The notes: a model not told the origin generated them from the sequence alone. Shown: positions 24,220-37,200, counted from the stretch's first letter. The stretch is DNA of 64,000 nucleotides from Rotaria macrura (GCA_900239685.1 OENT01000159.1:116908-180907), one strand, 5' to 3'. Numbers and translations: made by a program.

Positions 24220-27200
24220 AACCGCACTTGCTCGATCTGGGTAGCTAAAACAATTACTCACTTCTTATCTACAGGATTTTTATATGTTAACTTTGCATCT
24301 ATAATGATTTGTGGAATAATTCAATACTTTCATTTATTTTTATTTATCAAACATAAAGTTAAAATTCATCCAAATGTGTCAATTTCTATGTTTCTATAAC
24401 TTGTGAGATAACTATTTTCGACAATTTCGACAGTATACAGTAATTTTCATTATTTTTGATGAGTTTTCTGGATACAAATGATTCTTTTTCTCAATAACTC
24501 ATTGATAATAGTATTTATGTAACCGAATTTCTCAAGTCAAGAGCTATATAAACGATGAAATAGAAACAAATAGATTATCCTTATGCATCCATTTCCCCTC
24601 AGGTTTTTACCTTCATATTGAGCTTGGTATGGTTGGAGAATCTTTTACTTTTAATTAGCTCACATTCCACCCGTCCAAGAATCTCAAATTTTTCCTGCTA
24701 CAACTACATATGATAAAATAAGTACTCGGAATACTACGGAATTAACTACATCAGTACAAGCGTCAGAGTCATCGATCAAAAAACACCTTAAATTTTAATG
24801 TATGTTTAGTTTTCTTCTCGTAATTGATAATGTGCTTTTTTTTCTAATTGCCAAATCATTTTCTACCTTTTTATTGTAAATGGTTGATCATATTATTTTA
24901 CGGCATGCACAGACTGTATTCCTCTTCTTTCCTTGTTATGGTTATTTCATATAGTTGTCTTTTCTGAAAGACCAAGTGTATACATTAGAACAACTATAAA
25001 TTTCATGTTATAACAGCTTGAAAAAACTTGATTGCATATGAATATGAAGCAAACATTGATATCAACAAGTCGAATCAAGTTAACATATTGCAAGTGTTTT
25101 TTCACTATAGAGTTTCTATATTCCAATAACATGCGATCTATAAATTTGACTATTAATGTCACATAAGTGTACATTTTTCTCCTTCTTACTGCTTAATTAA
25201 GATTATCTCAATAGAAAATGCAATCTCTTGTATTTTACATAAGAGCTATGATAGTTTTATTTTTTTATATCATATAAACGAAAGAAAATCTTGTAACGAA
25301 TCTCTAATAGAATTATTAGCCCCCACCCCTCGCTCTCATTTATTACTACTCAAGCGTGAAACAACACTGGGAAACAAATAAGAAATAAGAAAAGGATCAG
25401 CATCACTTATCATATATAACAATAAGTAACGTAATGTGGAGAATCAACGAAGCAAAATGTTATATTAGTTGTAGACTTAAGTAAAAAAAAACGACTCATT
25501 CTTTCAATTTGTGAGATGCGATCGAGTAGCGAACAAAATTAGCCGTTTTTTCTCACAGAAAGTAATACAATACTCTTAATGGAACTAAATTTTATTGATA
25601 CAAAAATAGAATTCTTGTTTTTAGTATTCCCTAGAATGAAAGGAGAGGGTCTGGCAACCGTAATTCGCCTTTATCTATTTGTCTGTCTGAAACAACTTTG
25701 ATCTCTCGATTGCTAAATTTTTGAACTGCACGATCCAATTGCTAGCTATAGGTGATGGTCAACCACTTGCCATTCTCAAAGATATTTAAGCTCCTGTAAC
25801 GAGATTTCTCAACAGTTTATCCTAGTTTTTAGGAAATTGAGAGCCACAATCTTCTGTCCGAATAAAATCGTGGTTCGGGAATTGCTTTGCATCTATCTTT
25901 CTCGTTGATTTTGAATGCGATTTTTTCGTGATTGTTATTGGAAATTTTTCATTTTCGTCGCATCGGTATTCCACTTGTATTTATTCGCCCTGGGTCATCC
26001 TTTTCTCTCTTGTACTTATCGGGCCATCTCTTCGGAAATTTCTGGATATATGGCAAAAATAACTACGATTTTATTTCCTGTTCGGTTGTTTGCATGTATG
26101 TAGTTCTGTCACTTTAGAGCACAGTGAATCGATTTTCGATTCCATTTACTTATTTTATAATCTCATTTGAATACGAGTGACTCCTTTATCTTTATTTGAA
26201 TTCATAATGTAGGATAACAATAAAATTAAAAAATTTGAGGATACTTTTAAAAGAGTCAATGTGATAACGCAGACTGTGGCAATGCTAATTTATATTGAGA
26301 GAAACTTTCACCATAAACGACAATATTTTGACTGAAAACATGCATCGTAAAGTGAGATTTAAAAAAAACAGGAGCTCCAGCAGTATGTCTTTTTTTTATA
26401 GTGTATCATCAAGCAAATATATCTTTTTGTGGTATTATTGATACCATGTAAGCCTTTTTGTAATGAGGCATCTTTCTGAGGTACTATTTTAAACCCATAC
26501 AAGATATTGATTGAGTCTTGATCGTTCTTTCCATCTCTCAAGAGGAATGTTTTGAAATTACCGAATCATATTCAATCTATCCTCAACTTGCCGAAGTGTA
26601 GCGAATAGAGTTTGCAACTTATATATATACTGACCCCCGACGAGACCGTAATGACAAGATTTTTTTGTCAAAATACTTAAAATCTTCTAGCACCTTAAGA
26701 AAGGAAAAGGATGCAATGTTGCAAACAACAAAACAGAATTTTCCCATGTATCCGACCAATTCGAGTGACATAAAGATGCATTTTATAGTTCTATGTGAAC
26801 GTTACTGAAATATGTGTTGCAACAATTCATTAGAAATCATTTCGTTTCATTGTCCAATTTTGTCTGTTTAAAAAAGAAGGCGATTAATTTGTAAGTTTAG
26901 CGAAATCACTCTCAGTAATTGAATTCATTCCTATGTGTCGTATCTTTTGTGAAATCTACTGCATTATAATGAAAGAAAATGATGACTAACATAGTTCATG
27001 TAGTAAAGTATTGAAAGCTCCTTCCAATTTATGCATTAATATCAATACGAGTACCAACGTTCTTCTTTTATGGTTTCCAAATGATCAGCTTTTTATTACA
27101 AAGCTCTATTAGTGAAAACATCCAATATCTTCCTCGACATTTCAATAGGTAGTCTACGTTCGTCAATGTTGTCTACAATGTAGAATGTTTTATTTTTACG

Positions 27201-27366
27201 TTTGGTAACCATCATAGTCTATCGAACAACTTTCAATCAACATGAGTTTTTATTTGTTTTATGACATCAAAGAACACATGTAAGTTCAGCATTTTACTCA
27301 CATCCAAGGAGACCTCTTAATAAGTTCTTATTATTGTCGATAATTATATCATTCGAAGCATGAACT

Positions 27367-27822
27367 TCATGCACTGATCAACTTTTTTTCTAGAATAAGT
27401 CGATGTGTGTCAACAGAATCTCGTTTATCGATATGACTTAATTTAAAATTATGCGAAATAAGAAAGAGAAGCATGGATTTAAAAGAATTACGTGTTTTAA
27501 TGGTTAATAAATGATATTTATTTTTCGTAGCCCATTGTTCTGTGTAATGCATCAATTGAACAAGTATTCCTTGTCGACGACATTTTGGAAGAACACCCGC
27601 CAACCATACATAAAATGATGAATATCGTTCATAACCCATTAGATAAGCGACAGGTTGATTATCAATATAGGCAACAAGAACCAACGGATGTTCTACATTA
27701 TGGATTCTCTCCATTAATTGATCGTATGTTTTGTCATCAATTTGAAATTCTGGTATTTGTCGATGTATAGAAAATGCATCATCGAACAAAGATAAATTTT
27801 CTCTCATATCCACTAAGATCAT
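27367..27822 (-). CDS. GNAT-family N-acetyltransferase, 151 aa, intronless
   Basis: Transfers acetyl from acetyl-CoA to an amine; the substrate is unknown. The single frame covers a complete GNAT fold: VLVAYIDNQPVAYLMGY (strands 2-3), the acetyl-CoA-binding motif A VLPKCRRQGILVQLM at about residues 77-91, then a C-terminal half with TIKTRNSFKSMLLFLISHNF and ILEKKL. This C-terminal pattern resembles small bacterial GNATs from my knowledge of the family. The ATG follows an AG (TGTTTTAG/ATG) only 30 nt after the stop of the upstream Ubl-UBA frame, which suggests a downstream cistron of a trans-spliced unit. A later in-frame ATG (sixth codon) is the alternative start. Confidence 0.88.
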   Translation of the reverse strand: MILVDMRENLSLFDDAFSIHRQIPEFQIDDKTYDQLMERIHNVEHPLVLVAYIDNQPVAYLMGYERYSSFYVWLAGVLPKCRRQGILVQLMHYTEQWATKNKYHLLTIKTRNSFKSMLLFLISHNFKLSHIDKRDSVDTHRLILEKKLISA

Positions 27823-27852
27823 CTAAAACATTGATTTATCAAGAAAAATTAT
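27823..27852 (-). promoter_or_regulatory. 30 nt intercistronic spacer with a splice-acceptor-like end
   Basis: Between the TGA of the Ubl-UBA frame and the ATG of the GNAT frame lie 30 bases, T-rich and ending in TTTTAG directly before the ATG. That is too short for a separate promoter and fits a spliced-leader acceptor. Trans-splicing is established for bdelloid rotifers; its use here is inference. Confidence 0.55.
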
Positions 27853-28233
27853 TCATTTATTTCCTAAATGTAAAATCGCATCGATAACATCAGGATAAAG
27901 TCTTAGAGCTCTAATCGCTGTATTACGATCGACTTTCATCTGATGTAAAATGCATTCAATGTCTGCTATATTAATATTTGTTTCATCTTCATTTTGTTCT
28001 CCAATACTTAAAAACGTCATATTTGATGTAAGATTTAAATCATGCCAATTATTTTTCGTATATTGTTTGCCTTTATGGATGAGTTTTAAACGATCCGATG
28101 GTATATGAATATGATTAGCTATCGTGTTGAATTGTTCAGATTTCGAAATATTCGTTTCAGTATCAAGATGCATATGATAAGTTGTACTTCCATGCTTAAT
28201 AGAAATAGGTAGGGTAGTTGTTGTTGTTGTCAT
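27853..28233 (-). CDS. small ubiquitin-like plus UBA domain protein, 126 aa
   Basis: Single frame. After a run of Thr (MTTTTTTLP), residues about 9-77 form a ubiquitin-like domain: ISIKHGSTTYHMHLD, SEQFNTIANHIHIPSDRLKL, HKGKQYTKNNW. Residues about 87-126 (NIADIECILHQMKVDRNTA, then IRALRLYPDVIDAILHL) form a UBA or UBA-like helix bundle similar to the HYPK/NAC type. Such proteins bridge ubiquitin chains and the proteasome or chaperones; the exact orthologue is unclear. The ATG follows TCATTTAG by 12 nt, so this mRNA may also carry a spliced leader. The following GNAT gene starts 30 nt after the stop. Confidence 0.8.
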   Translation of the reverse strand: MTTTTTTLPISIKHGSTTYHMHLDTETNISKSEQFNTIANHIHIPSDRLKLIHKGKQYTKNNWHDLNLTSNMTFLSIGEQNEDETNINIADIECILHQMKVDRNTAIRALRLYPDVIDAILHLGNK

Positions 28234-29004
28234 TTTCGATATTTATCTAAATGAGTAAGTTACTTTGTTTTAAATATTCCATTCTCACACAAATAGAAAA
28301 CGAAAAATAATAATTTCATTGATATACTAAATCACATTTAAAAATACAATATTTTCACAAGAATTAATAGAACATGAATTGTAAATATCAATCGTTATGT
28401 TCTATAAAAAGAACTACGACAGTAGTTTTATTCTTAGTCAGACATTTCCAAATACCATACGTATTGTTTATTCGTGTAAACAATATAAGTCATTGAGACA
28501 ATAATTTACTGGCCACGTAGTCATGGGATGTACGAACTTTGAAAAGAAGGAGATGGATGAAAAAAAATGTTCATACTAGTCAATTGAATTCAATACAGAC
28601 ATTAGAACTGGGGTAAATATTCTGCGGTATTGAAATAAATAAGTTACTTGAAATATAAACGCGCACCATTCTTTTAAAATTATACTTTGCCTCTGCAATG
28701 AAAAGAGGGCGTTTAATATCAATGTGTGTGTGTGTCACATGTGATTGCAGATCGTATATGTGAAGACATTGAGCGAAAATCTGTTAAGATTAAGTTCAAT
28801 GTACTTGGAATTTCACGGCAAATGTTGATTAAATACTCTTCTAATAGAACAACTATGGTCTACCTATGAAACAACTCTTGATATACCAAAACAAAAAAAA
28901 CAGAATTCTATTGATTGTACCTTGAAATTCGTAGGGTACTTCGGCTCAATAAATCTTTTGCTTCTCATCGATCAACAAAATCAAACTCATGCACGTAACT
29001 ATAG
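28234..29004. other. 0.77 kb intergenic region
   Basis: Upstream side of the Ubl-UBA/GNAT unit. AT-rich with a short TG run near 28722-28735. No gene seen. Confidence 0.5.
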
Positions 29005-29562
29005 GGTGAGGATGACTTTGTATTGCTTTTTAGGAGACTTCCATCCCATCTCAAACTTCAAGCACACCTATACTCTTTGTCACCATTTTTTTCATGTTCC
29101 ATGAAGTTTTGATTTCTTAGCCGATGAAAAGAATGGCGAATAGAACAAACCGTGTCAAAACTAAGTCATCGTTAATACTACGATACACCCAGTGAACTTT
29201 CTTCGAACCGATGTAATCTTTTGTTTTTATCTTAACTTTTCTAGATCACACAGTACTTTTGCATGATGCCTGATGAATATCTAACTCAAGCCAAAAGAAT
29301 ACCCAATATTAAATATATTTTAAGTGTCAAACGTGTTGATCAATGTAAAATAAAGAAAACATTCATAGAAAAAAGAAATGCTCATTGCGTACGAACAACA
29401 TGATTATTTATATGAAAATCAAAGAATTAATCGATACAAAAATATGCTTTGATCTTAAATTAAATCACACAATTTGCTTTCGATAAACACACATTAAAAT
29501 TTTATATACTTTGTTTAGTTGGTTTTTTTTTCGCTTATAGTATTGTATTTTATCTAGTGTAG
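29005..29562 (+). pseudogene. truncated, dead copy of the RNase T2 gene
   Basis: This stretch aligns with 21550-22200 of the RNase T2 gene. It includes part of intron 3 (shared text GCGAATAGAACAAACCGT), the start of exon 4 (the peptide YFCMMPDEYLTQA reads through), most of exon 5 (KYILSVKRVDQCKIKK) and about 80 bp of 3' flank. The block from the CAS II codons through intron 4 and the start of exon 5 is deleted, so QAK runs directly into RIPNIKY. A later TGA interrupts the frame after VRTT. The exons with the signal peptide and CAS I are absent. With neither catalytic histidine it cannot be an active RNase. Confidence 0.9.
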
Positions 29563-29631
29563 TTATGTATAGAATAAACAAAGATAATACAACTGTTCAA
29601 AGGAAACAATAAAGAAAATAAACATTTTATA

Positions 29632-32600
29632 TTAATCATTATCATCATTATCGTCTTCATCGTCGATAATATAATCTGTTGAATCAATTTGTTGTTGTAT
29701 TGTTTGATCATAGTTTTGCATTATATCAGTGAGATAAGTTGGCGTCGATTGACTTGCCGATAAGAGTTGTGGCTGTTGTTGTGATTGTTGTGTTTGCATA
29801 TTTAGAAAACAAAATTTTATCAAATAATTATTACTATGAGTTGGATCACGAATCAAACCAAACGCTTGATCAAATATACCAACACATGTACCACGTTGAT
29901 GGATTGTACCGTGAATTTGTAAAATTACAAGGCCATGCCTAGATTCTTCAGCTTTATTTGATTGAATATTCGGACAAAAGCGCAAATCTTGATTAGTTAC
30001 AAATGAACGAAGAAGATCACAAACATAGTATGAACCTAATATTCGACGTTGATTTTCATGTATGAGTGTTAATTGACAATCAGGAAAGAAATGATCTGAT
30101 GTGAATGTTGTCAGAGTATTCCATGATGTATAAAACCATTCAGTAAATTGATGTGATAATTGATTAATACTTGATGCTACTGTAGTTTGTGTTGAATTGA
30201 TTTCTACGACTTGTGATCCTGGTGAACCAGTATTCCAATATTCAATTATTTGTTTGATTAGTCGAACCTTGACAAAAGAAAAGAAGAAATCCTGCATATT
30301 CAAGAGATTTAGTTAAAGTTGAAGAGTCTCAAAAGGTCGTCATGATTTGTATGCAAACAGAATCTTTGTAGATATTGACTTAGACTTATAAGTCATTCAT
30401 GATTTTGACTTTTAAATTTCAAAATTACGAAAACAAAATTCATGCAGAAAATATATCACAGAAAAGTTGTTTGACAAGATGAGCGATTTTAATTGAAGAA
30501 AAGTCATTTCGACTATTTCTTAAAGCGTATTGAATGGTGCACAGGAACTTACATGATCATAGAGTGTGTATATCTCAAAATAGTCATGTATTTGCTACAG
30601 AATTTTAGTACAACTAAGGATAATTTGACTGAATACTACGATTCAATATTGCTAACAAGTAACAGATGTTGCAGGAATCAAGTTTTGGTAGGATTCAAAA
30701 CAAAACTAGATGACGCAAACACTTATGGTGTCAATTTGCTTTTGTAATATTAATCAACGTCGGTATTTTTTTGGGAATTTCTGCATGTAACTATATATAT
30801 ATCAAAAAAAAAAGTTATCTTTATAGCAGCTGTTCGGTTAAGTCAAATTCTAAATCATGCGTGTACTTCTCTTCTTTCATTTAAGTTATCGTAATACAAC
30901 AAACATAGAACATCAAAATTTCTCGTGAGAAAAACAGCGTATACTAATTCTATTATCGTTGATGCTCTTAAGAATCAACGAATGATGCCATGGATAACTT
31001 CCTTCAATGATTTCTATGTCGATTCAACGGCAAAAAGTTCGTATACTTATTGCACTTGACGACACAGAGGTTTTAACACGATCGCACGATTTTTCTCCTC
31101 GACATCGAGTAGTATTTTCCGAGTGTTTTAAAATATTGCAAATAAAAAAATATAGAAGCAAGTAATAATGTTAAAAATTCGATACAAACAAAAGTATCGT
31201 CCGACGTACTAGATATGCACGATTAAAGGACCGAATCATTAATTCTAAGCAAAATATTTTATAGGTTACTTTAAAAATATGCATCTTCATCATACCATTA
31301 AGCTAGATGAACTTCACATTCTTTATTATTCTTCAAGCGATATAGGAATTATTAGAATGTTGAAACTTGATAAAAATACTACATATTATATGTCACTCTT
31401 TATGCCCTGAACAACATTGTAAGTGACTGTTTAAATGATGAATAAGTATCATATTCAAAAGATTATTAAGAATGCTTGTTCTCACTCAGTACTCCTTCAT
31501 TCATCATTCAATTGCTAAGATAGTTTTCAAGATTTAATATTATGGAGGACTTGAATTAGTTTTTGTTAAATGACGACTATTCGCAAGACGAAATTCACTA
31601 ATTGAAAATCATGTCTTTTGAAGGAACAATGGAGAATAGTCAACGTACGGCTAAGAACACATGCTTGCATTCATGAACAGTGCTCTTACTAATAACTTAT
31701 TCTACTTGTATATCTGATCGTTGTTCTCATATCAAATTATGACACTTTATGAAAAGAAACTCAACAGAATAGTTTCATTGTGACTAACACGCATCATTTC
31801 ACAAGGACGAGAAAATTTTTCTTTCTCGGTGAACTAGTCCTATTCGACTCTTTAGATTTCTATATTGTTCGTATACACCGACCGAAAGACGCAATGAAAA
31901 TCCATTTATGCATTCATTTTCGACATCACGAGTCATATTTATAGAATGTCTTTGTTTGTGAAAGGATTATTTCGTTCATTAATATTCTACTTTTACCATT
32001 GAGTATCAAGAGATTATAAAAATTTCTCAGCTAAATCTATCCGTAGAGCACTCTTTGAATGTAGTACATTCGTGTACGACTATTCTTCATATTATTATCA
32101 TAAAAGGTTTTGTTATAAACTTGAATTCTAGTGATATGATGATGACATCGGAATAGATGATCCCTCTGGAATGAATTCTGTTGAATTTTATTGCCATTCA
32201 ATTGTTATCGATCATAACAGGCCGTATAATTAATGCATCCATTTTAGATTAGCTGAGTACGTTGAATAATACGAGAATATTTTTGACCTTGATAGGTTTC
32301 TTTTTATTCCTATCGCATTTATTAAGCCGGAAAAAAGAAAAACAAATGGATTCCTTTCGCTTATTGATATAAGTAATTAAGTCCATTTTTAACTAAGAAT
32401 ATCTCTAATTGAACTATGGCGAAGAAACTTTTCAAACTCTAAGATATGTTAGAAAACTAGACCATGTTATTTTACAATTTATGTATATATGACAAAAGAA
32501 ATACAATTCATAAGTATCATTGATATATTTTACCCTGAATCTTCTTGTCGAGAAGAGTTCTATATCTTTCTTAACGTAATTTACTGGTTGTTTTTTTTTC

Positions 32601-33709
32601 ATCAAAAAACATCCATAAATACAAAGTCCATGTGACGACATAGAAAAAAGTATCATCGATTCTTCTTTGATATTGAAAACAATGGTTTTCTATCGAAATA
32701 CTTATGGAACTGACAGAATAGTCGAAACTAAAATGTATTGTTTTTCTTCATGACATTAATAGAGAACACTGCTAAGAGGAAAATCTCGAACAAGCTATCA
32801 TTACTTTCCAAGGTTAATAGACTATTAGAAAAATAATTCATCTCGCTTATTTCTATCATCATGTAGGATAGGAACTTCTGCTTTATTTATTTTGTACTTG
32901 TATTTTACTCTTGTTGTTTCCGTCTTAATTTTACATAATGATTCAACTGACCAATAAGATTCTTCTAAACATAATATTTCTAGTATGTCATAATACACAA
33001 TTATATAATCTTGATAAACTCGAAATTAATTATAATAATTACTGTTGAAAATCATTACTTCATTAGTTCACACATTTCATGTGTATCATGCTATGAAGTT
33101 TTACTTTTTGTTGCCATTGGCATTGCAAATTATTTTTCTATTTATCCAAGAAATCTACGAAAAGATTCTACTATTGTCTATATTTCTTGCTATAGAAATT
33201 CACCATGTAATTTCAAACATTGATGAATCACTTCCTATCCATCTCGTCTCACAGTTTCTACCAGGTACAACTGTAATAAGTCGATTTGAACGTTTCTAAT
33301 CATTATATTTTTCTTCGAAAATAATTTGTAATATATCATGAAGAAAATAACTAGTAAACGTTTGTATGCTTCAATATTATATACCTTATCAGTACCTGCA
33401 ACAACAGGTATAGATTTTCGAGCTAAGTATTGCATAAGAATATCTCGTCGAATTTTTTTTCGTCGTAATAATTGCATTGCTGATTGTGAACACTTTAGAC
33501 AAGCATCAATAGCTTCTGAACGCTAAAATCAGATGTTTACATATAGATAGTTCAATGTACCAACTAAAAAAGAGTTAGAAAATTTTCTTTTCGCTTACTG
33601 AATTAGCTGGCATCATTGACTTCGTAATAGTATCTTTTACTGACATTAACTCTTCATCATTTAACATGGACAGAAGTTCTTGAGCTCCTATTTCTTCGCA
33701 CTTGTTCAT
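29632..33709 (-). CDS. C3orf38-family protein, 294 aa, three exons with a 3.1 kb intron
   Basis: Exons 33599-33709, 33385-33522 and 29632-30267 (885 nt). The N-terminal exon (ELLSMLNDEELMSVKDTI), the middle exon (SEAIDACLKCSQSAMQLLRR, KKIRRDILMQYLARKSI) and the large last exon (HGLVILQIHGTIHQRGTC, GIFDQAFGLIRDP, IKFCFLNMQ) match, in order, the human protein known as C3orf38, whose C-terminal part has an NTF2-like appearance. The molecular role of the family is poorly defined; the human protein has been linked to apoptosis. The tail is rich in Q and ends in an acidic DDEDDNDDND. The intron 30268-33384 (GTATAT...TCAAG) is long for this locus. The gene follows the ACBD3 homologue on the same strand by about 0.5 kb. 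Confidence 0.88.
30268..33384 (-). other. 3.1 kb intron of the C3orf38-family gene
   Basis: No protein-like frame, tRNA-like fold or repeat was recognised inside. It is AT-rich with short A/T tracts. The splice phase (0/0) gives GTDK joined to VRLIKQIIEYW, which fits the family alignment. Confidence 0.75.
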
Positions 33710-34205
33710 ATCTGAAAATAATTTTTACCTAGTCAAATGAATAAATACAAGATAAGCGTCGTTACAATATCTTGAATGGGTATTTTTTTTTTCGTTTAGT
33801 ATTTTCTCGTTAAAAAACCGAATAAAATAATAAAATGCCAAAATGAAAGAAAAGCATGACAAAACCAAGACGAGATTCTTTTATGAATCAATGCATAAAA
33901 TGTTATTTGTGTTTTCTTCGTTCTCTCAAGTTGCAAAAAAATGAGAAAAACAGAAATTTCATAATAGTGAAACTAGATGACACAATAATCATCAACCATA
34001 ATCAAAACCACATGTTTTCTCTTTCTTTTCAATATAACAAAACTATATGAATGTATGTTTTAAAAAGAAAAAAAATTCATAGAAGTAAAGGATTGAATCA
34101 CAATTGTAGACGAACATTAACATTAAATGAATATAAATAAATGAATGAATGGATAAAAAAAAAAAAGAAAAAAAAACAATGTTCACGCATAATTCTTTCG
34201 CTTCT
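33710..34205. other. 0.5 kb spacer between the ACBD3 homologue and the C3orf38-family gene
   Basis: Contains the 3' flank of the ACBD3 homologue and the 5' flank of the C3orf38-family gene. On the minus strand the latter's ATG is preceded at 3 nt by TATTTTCAG, a good splice-acceptor sequence that could be used by cis- or trans-splicing of a leader. Confidence 0.5.
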
Positions 34206-37200
34206 TTATCTTGAATAATAAACACGATAATAAAGTGTTTTTGAACGCCATAATGAATAACTATTATCAAATTTAAGTAAATAAACTCCGTTTCCAGGAT
34301 ATGGATGACTACCAGCGTAGACTTCTTCATGAGAATCACGTCGAAATATTGGAACGATTTCATCTTGATAAGGTTTCGGTGGTTTATTACTACTATGTGA
34401 ACCTTTTTCAACATCTTTCTTGTCGTCTAAAATATTAACATATTATTAATTCGATCATGTTCTTTCACGTTTTGTTTTATTGTTGAATACATACGATTAG
34501 TAGTACCATCTTCACCTTCATCTTCTTCTTCCTCACTCGAATCACTTACATGAACAGTTACAGTATTCGATTGCACTTGACTCCATTCAAAATAAAGACC
34601 AAAACCAATATCATAATAATCTGTAGCGAACTCCCAGAAGATACATCGGCCATCTTCATGTGTTGGAACTCGTACCTAAATTGAACATTTTTCTCATCAA
34701 ATTTCTACTTTTTTCCCTTTGAAATAAATGTTTTCTCATGCATACTGTAACTGTTTCACCACTGCCAATTTTTATAACAGCATCTTTTTCTTTGCGCACA
34801 GTGTCTTTGAATTCTTTAATATCTTTGCGTGTCCACATACTAGCTGGTGCAATATTAGGATATTCTATTGATTTAAAATTAGAAAAAAAAAATTCAGAAA
34901 CAATCCATTGAAATAATAACTTGATTCATTCTAAATACATACCACGTGTACCATCTTCACTTGATAGTGATAGTTCACCAGTTGGATTTATTGCAGCAGC
35001 ACCATCATCATCTATTTGATGATCATCAACGGATTGTTGTGTAACATTTAATTCATTGTTTACTTGAACAAATGGAAATTTTTGTTGAGATAAATCAGTG
35101 TGTGCTAATGGTTGTGATGATGAGTTGAGAGAGAGAGATTCGAAATGTGTTTGAATTGGATCTTCAACATCGGAATTTGTACCATTGGCTAATGGTTGCA
35201 CTGGTGGATGAGCTACAGGTGGAAGTTGCGTTGGTGCAGGACCTAAAGGCGACATTAGATTGATTGATGGTAATGTTCCTGATGGAAGTACGTTCGTTGA
35301 TTGCTGTTCCATGCTTGGTTTCTATTATGAGGACAAGATCAATCGTTGCAATGCCTTTCTTTTTTCTTTAATTATCTTACGACTCGGCTCTGTTGTTGTT
35401 GTTGATACAGTAATTGTTGTTGATAAACTTGTTGCATATACTTTTGAAAATGTTGCTCTTGTAATTGACGAATCAATTCGTCTTGCTGAATGTAATGAAC
35501 CAAAAACGAAGGAAAATGAAAATCATGGTTCTAGATGTAATTTCATATTATAGATGTTTATATTCTTACCGCTTGTCTATTATCTTTAAATTGTTGTTCA
35601 GCGTATGCTTTAAATTGTGGATAGGTTTGTTGATTAAGAGCTTCTTGAATTTGTTTTCTAAAACAATATCAAAGAATATATTTTTCTTCATATTAAATTT
35701 ACACATATACATATAATTTTATTAATTACCGTTGAAATTCTTCTCGCTTTTTCTTTTGTTCTTCTAAACGTGACACCTGTTCGAATTCGTCTTGTCTTAC
35801 TCGTTGAGCTTCTTGTTCTAGTAGACGGCGAGCTTCATCTTCCTTTCTATTAAAACGAATGGAGCCAAGTTTACATGTAAAAGTGCACACATTCGCAAAT
35901 GTCAGAGCATATTGTTTTTTCTTCTTCCAATATTATTAGAGGGAATGATTCTATTCTGGACTTACTCAAAAAGATGAAGAAAAAGAAGAAAAAAAAAGAA
36001 GAAAGGAGAAAAATGACATGCTAGCATATGGTACATTCTATTCTTCGTCGCTTTGTTTTCTGTCATTAATGATAAAAGGCTCGATTGGCCAGGAGTGGTA
36101 CAACAGAATAAAAGCAATTATTATCTTTTTTTATTCATTTATACATTTATTTTAAAAATTTGATTAGAAAAATAGGATAAAATACAACGCGACAGTATTG
36201 GGAGAACTCTAGTTCTAGTAGAATTTTCGGCGAATAGGAAAATAATTGTATAGACTTCGTTTTCTACACGTCGACATGCAACTAATGCTAGACAGAGAGA
36301 GATAGAATAGAAAGGAGAAATGTAGAAAGGAGAAAGAACAAAATAAATCCTCGTTCTTCTCTTCGAGTCGTGGCTGTTATTCATAGATCAAATCTGAGTA
36401 GAAGACTAATATTAGGGTCGCCCTGTATTGTTCTACATTTTTCCCCTTTCTTTTTTTTCTTCCTTTTTCCCTTTCATTCATGTTCACTTAGCTAGGAAAA
36501 AAGAAATCGACTCGCGATTAATAGTAGAAACAACAACCACCAATGACGATATACATCAGCATCAGATGACAGAAAGAAAAGAAAAGAACGAGAGCTAATA
36601 GCTCACAGGAATATACAGATGTTAATCATGGTTCAACTAAATCGTAGGAAAACATTGATAAGAATCAAAAGAAAAAGAAAAATAGAAAATCAATAAATAA
36701 CTATTGCCATTGTCATAGACAAGTATATGGGAAGAACAATAATAAATGCTAACAAAGAAAAAGTCGTAATACAAGTTGAACCAATGGTATCAAAATTGAT
36801 TGAATCATGAAAGTAATTTATTCTCAATAGAATATTAAAAAAAAGTCTCTCACTAACATATTCATTTATTTTCTTCTTTCATCTATAAAAGAAAGAGAGA
36901 TAAGAAAAATCTTATTAGTTTACCTTAATCGATCTTTTTCTTCATTTTCAACGTGATGTGCTTGTAAATGATGTCTGAACATTGGACAACGTTCTAATAA
37001 TAATTTAATGAATTCTTCTTTTGCTTGTTCTTTCGACATATCTCCTAGTACAGTCCATGCTTGTCTATATGTATGAACAGAAAATAGGCCATATACAAAT
37101 CTTCTGTTGTTTTCTACGTTGTATCAAGTTTATTTACTTTCGATCATTGCCAACAACATCAAGAAGACCAACATTTTGTGTATATTGCGGTTCCCATTTA

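Larger units (their letters stand above)
22119..27366. other. 5.2 kb gene-poor region with short repeats
   Basis: No frame with recognisable similarity. Two overlapping antiparallel frames at 22335-22682 (115 and 88 codons) cover a slightly more GC-rich block, but neither resembles a known family and neither has splice or start context. Around 22900-23150 the sequence is rich in GATC and GGATCC words. Structured elements inside are listed separately. Confidence 0.5.

Noticed and set aside
27585..27770. Plus-strand frame of 61 codons
   Set aside because: Antisense shadow of the GNAT gene.
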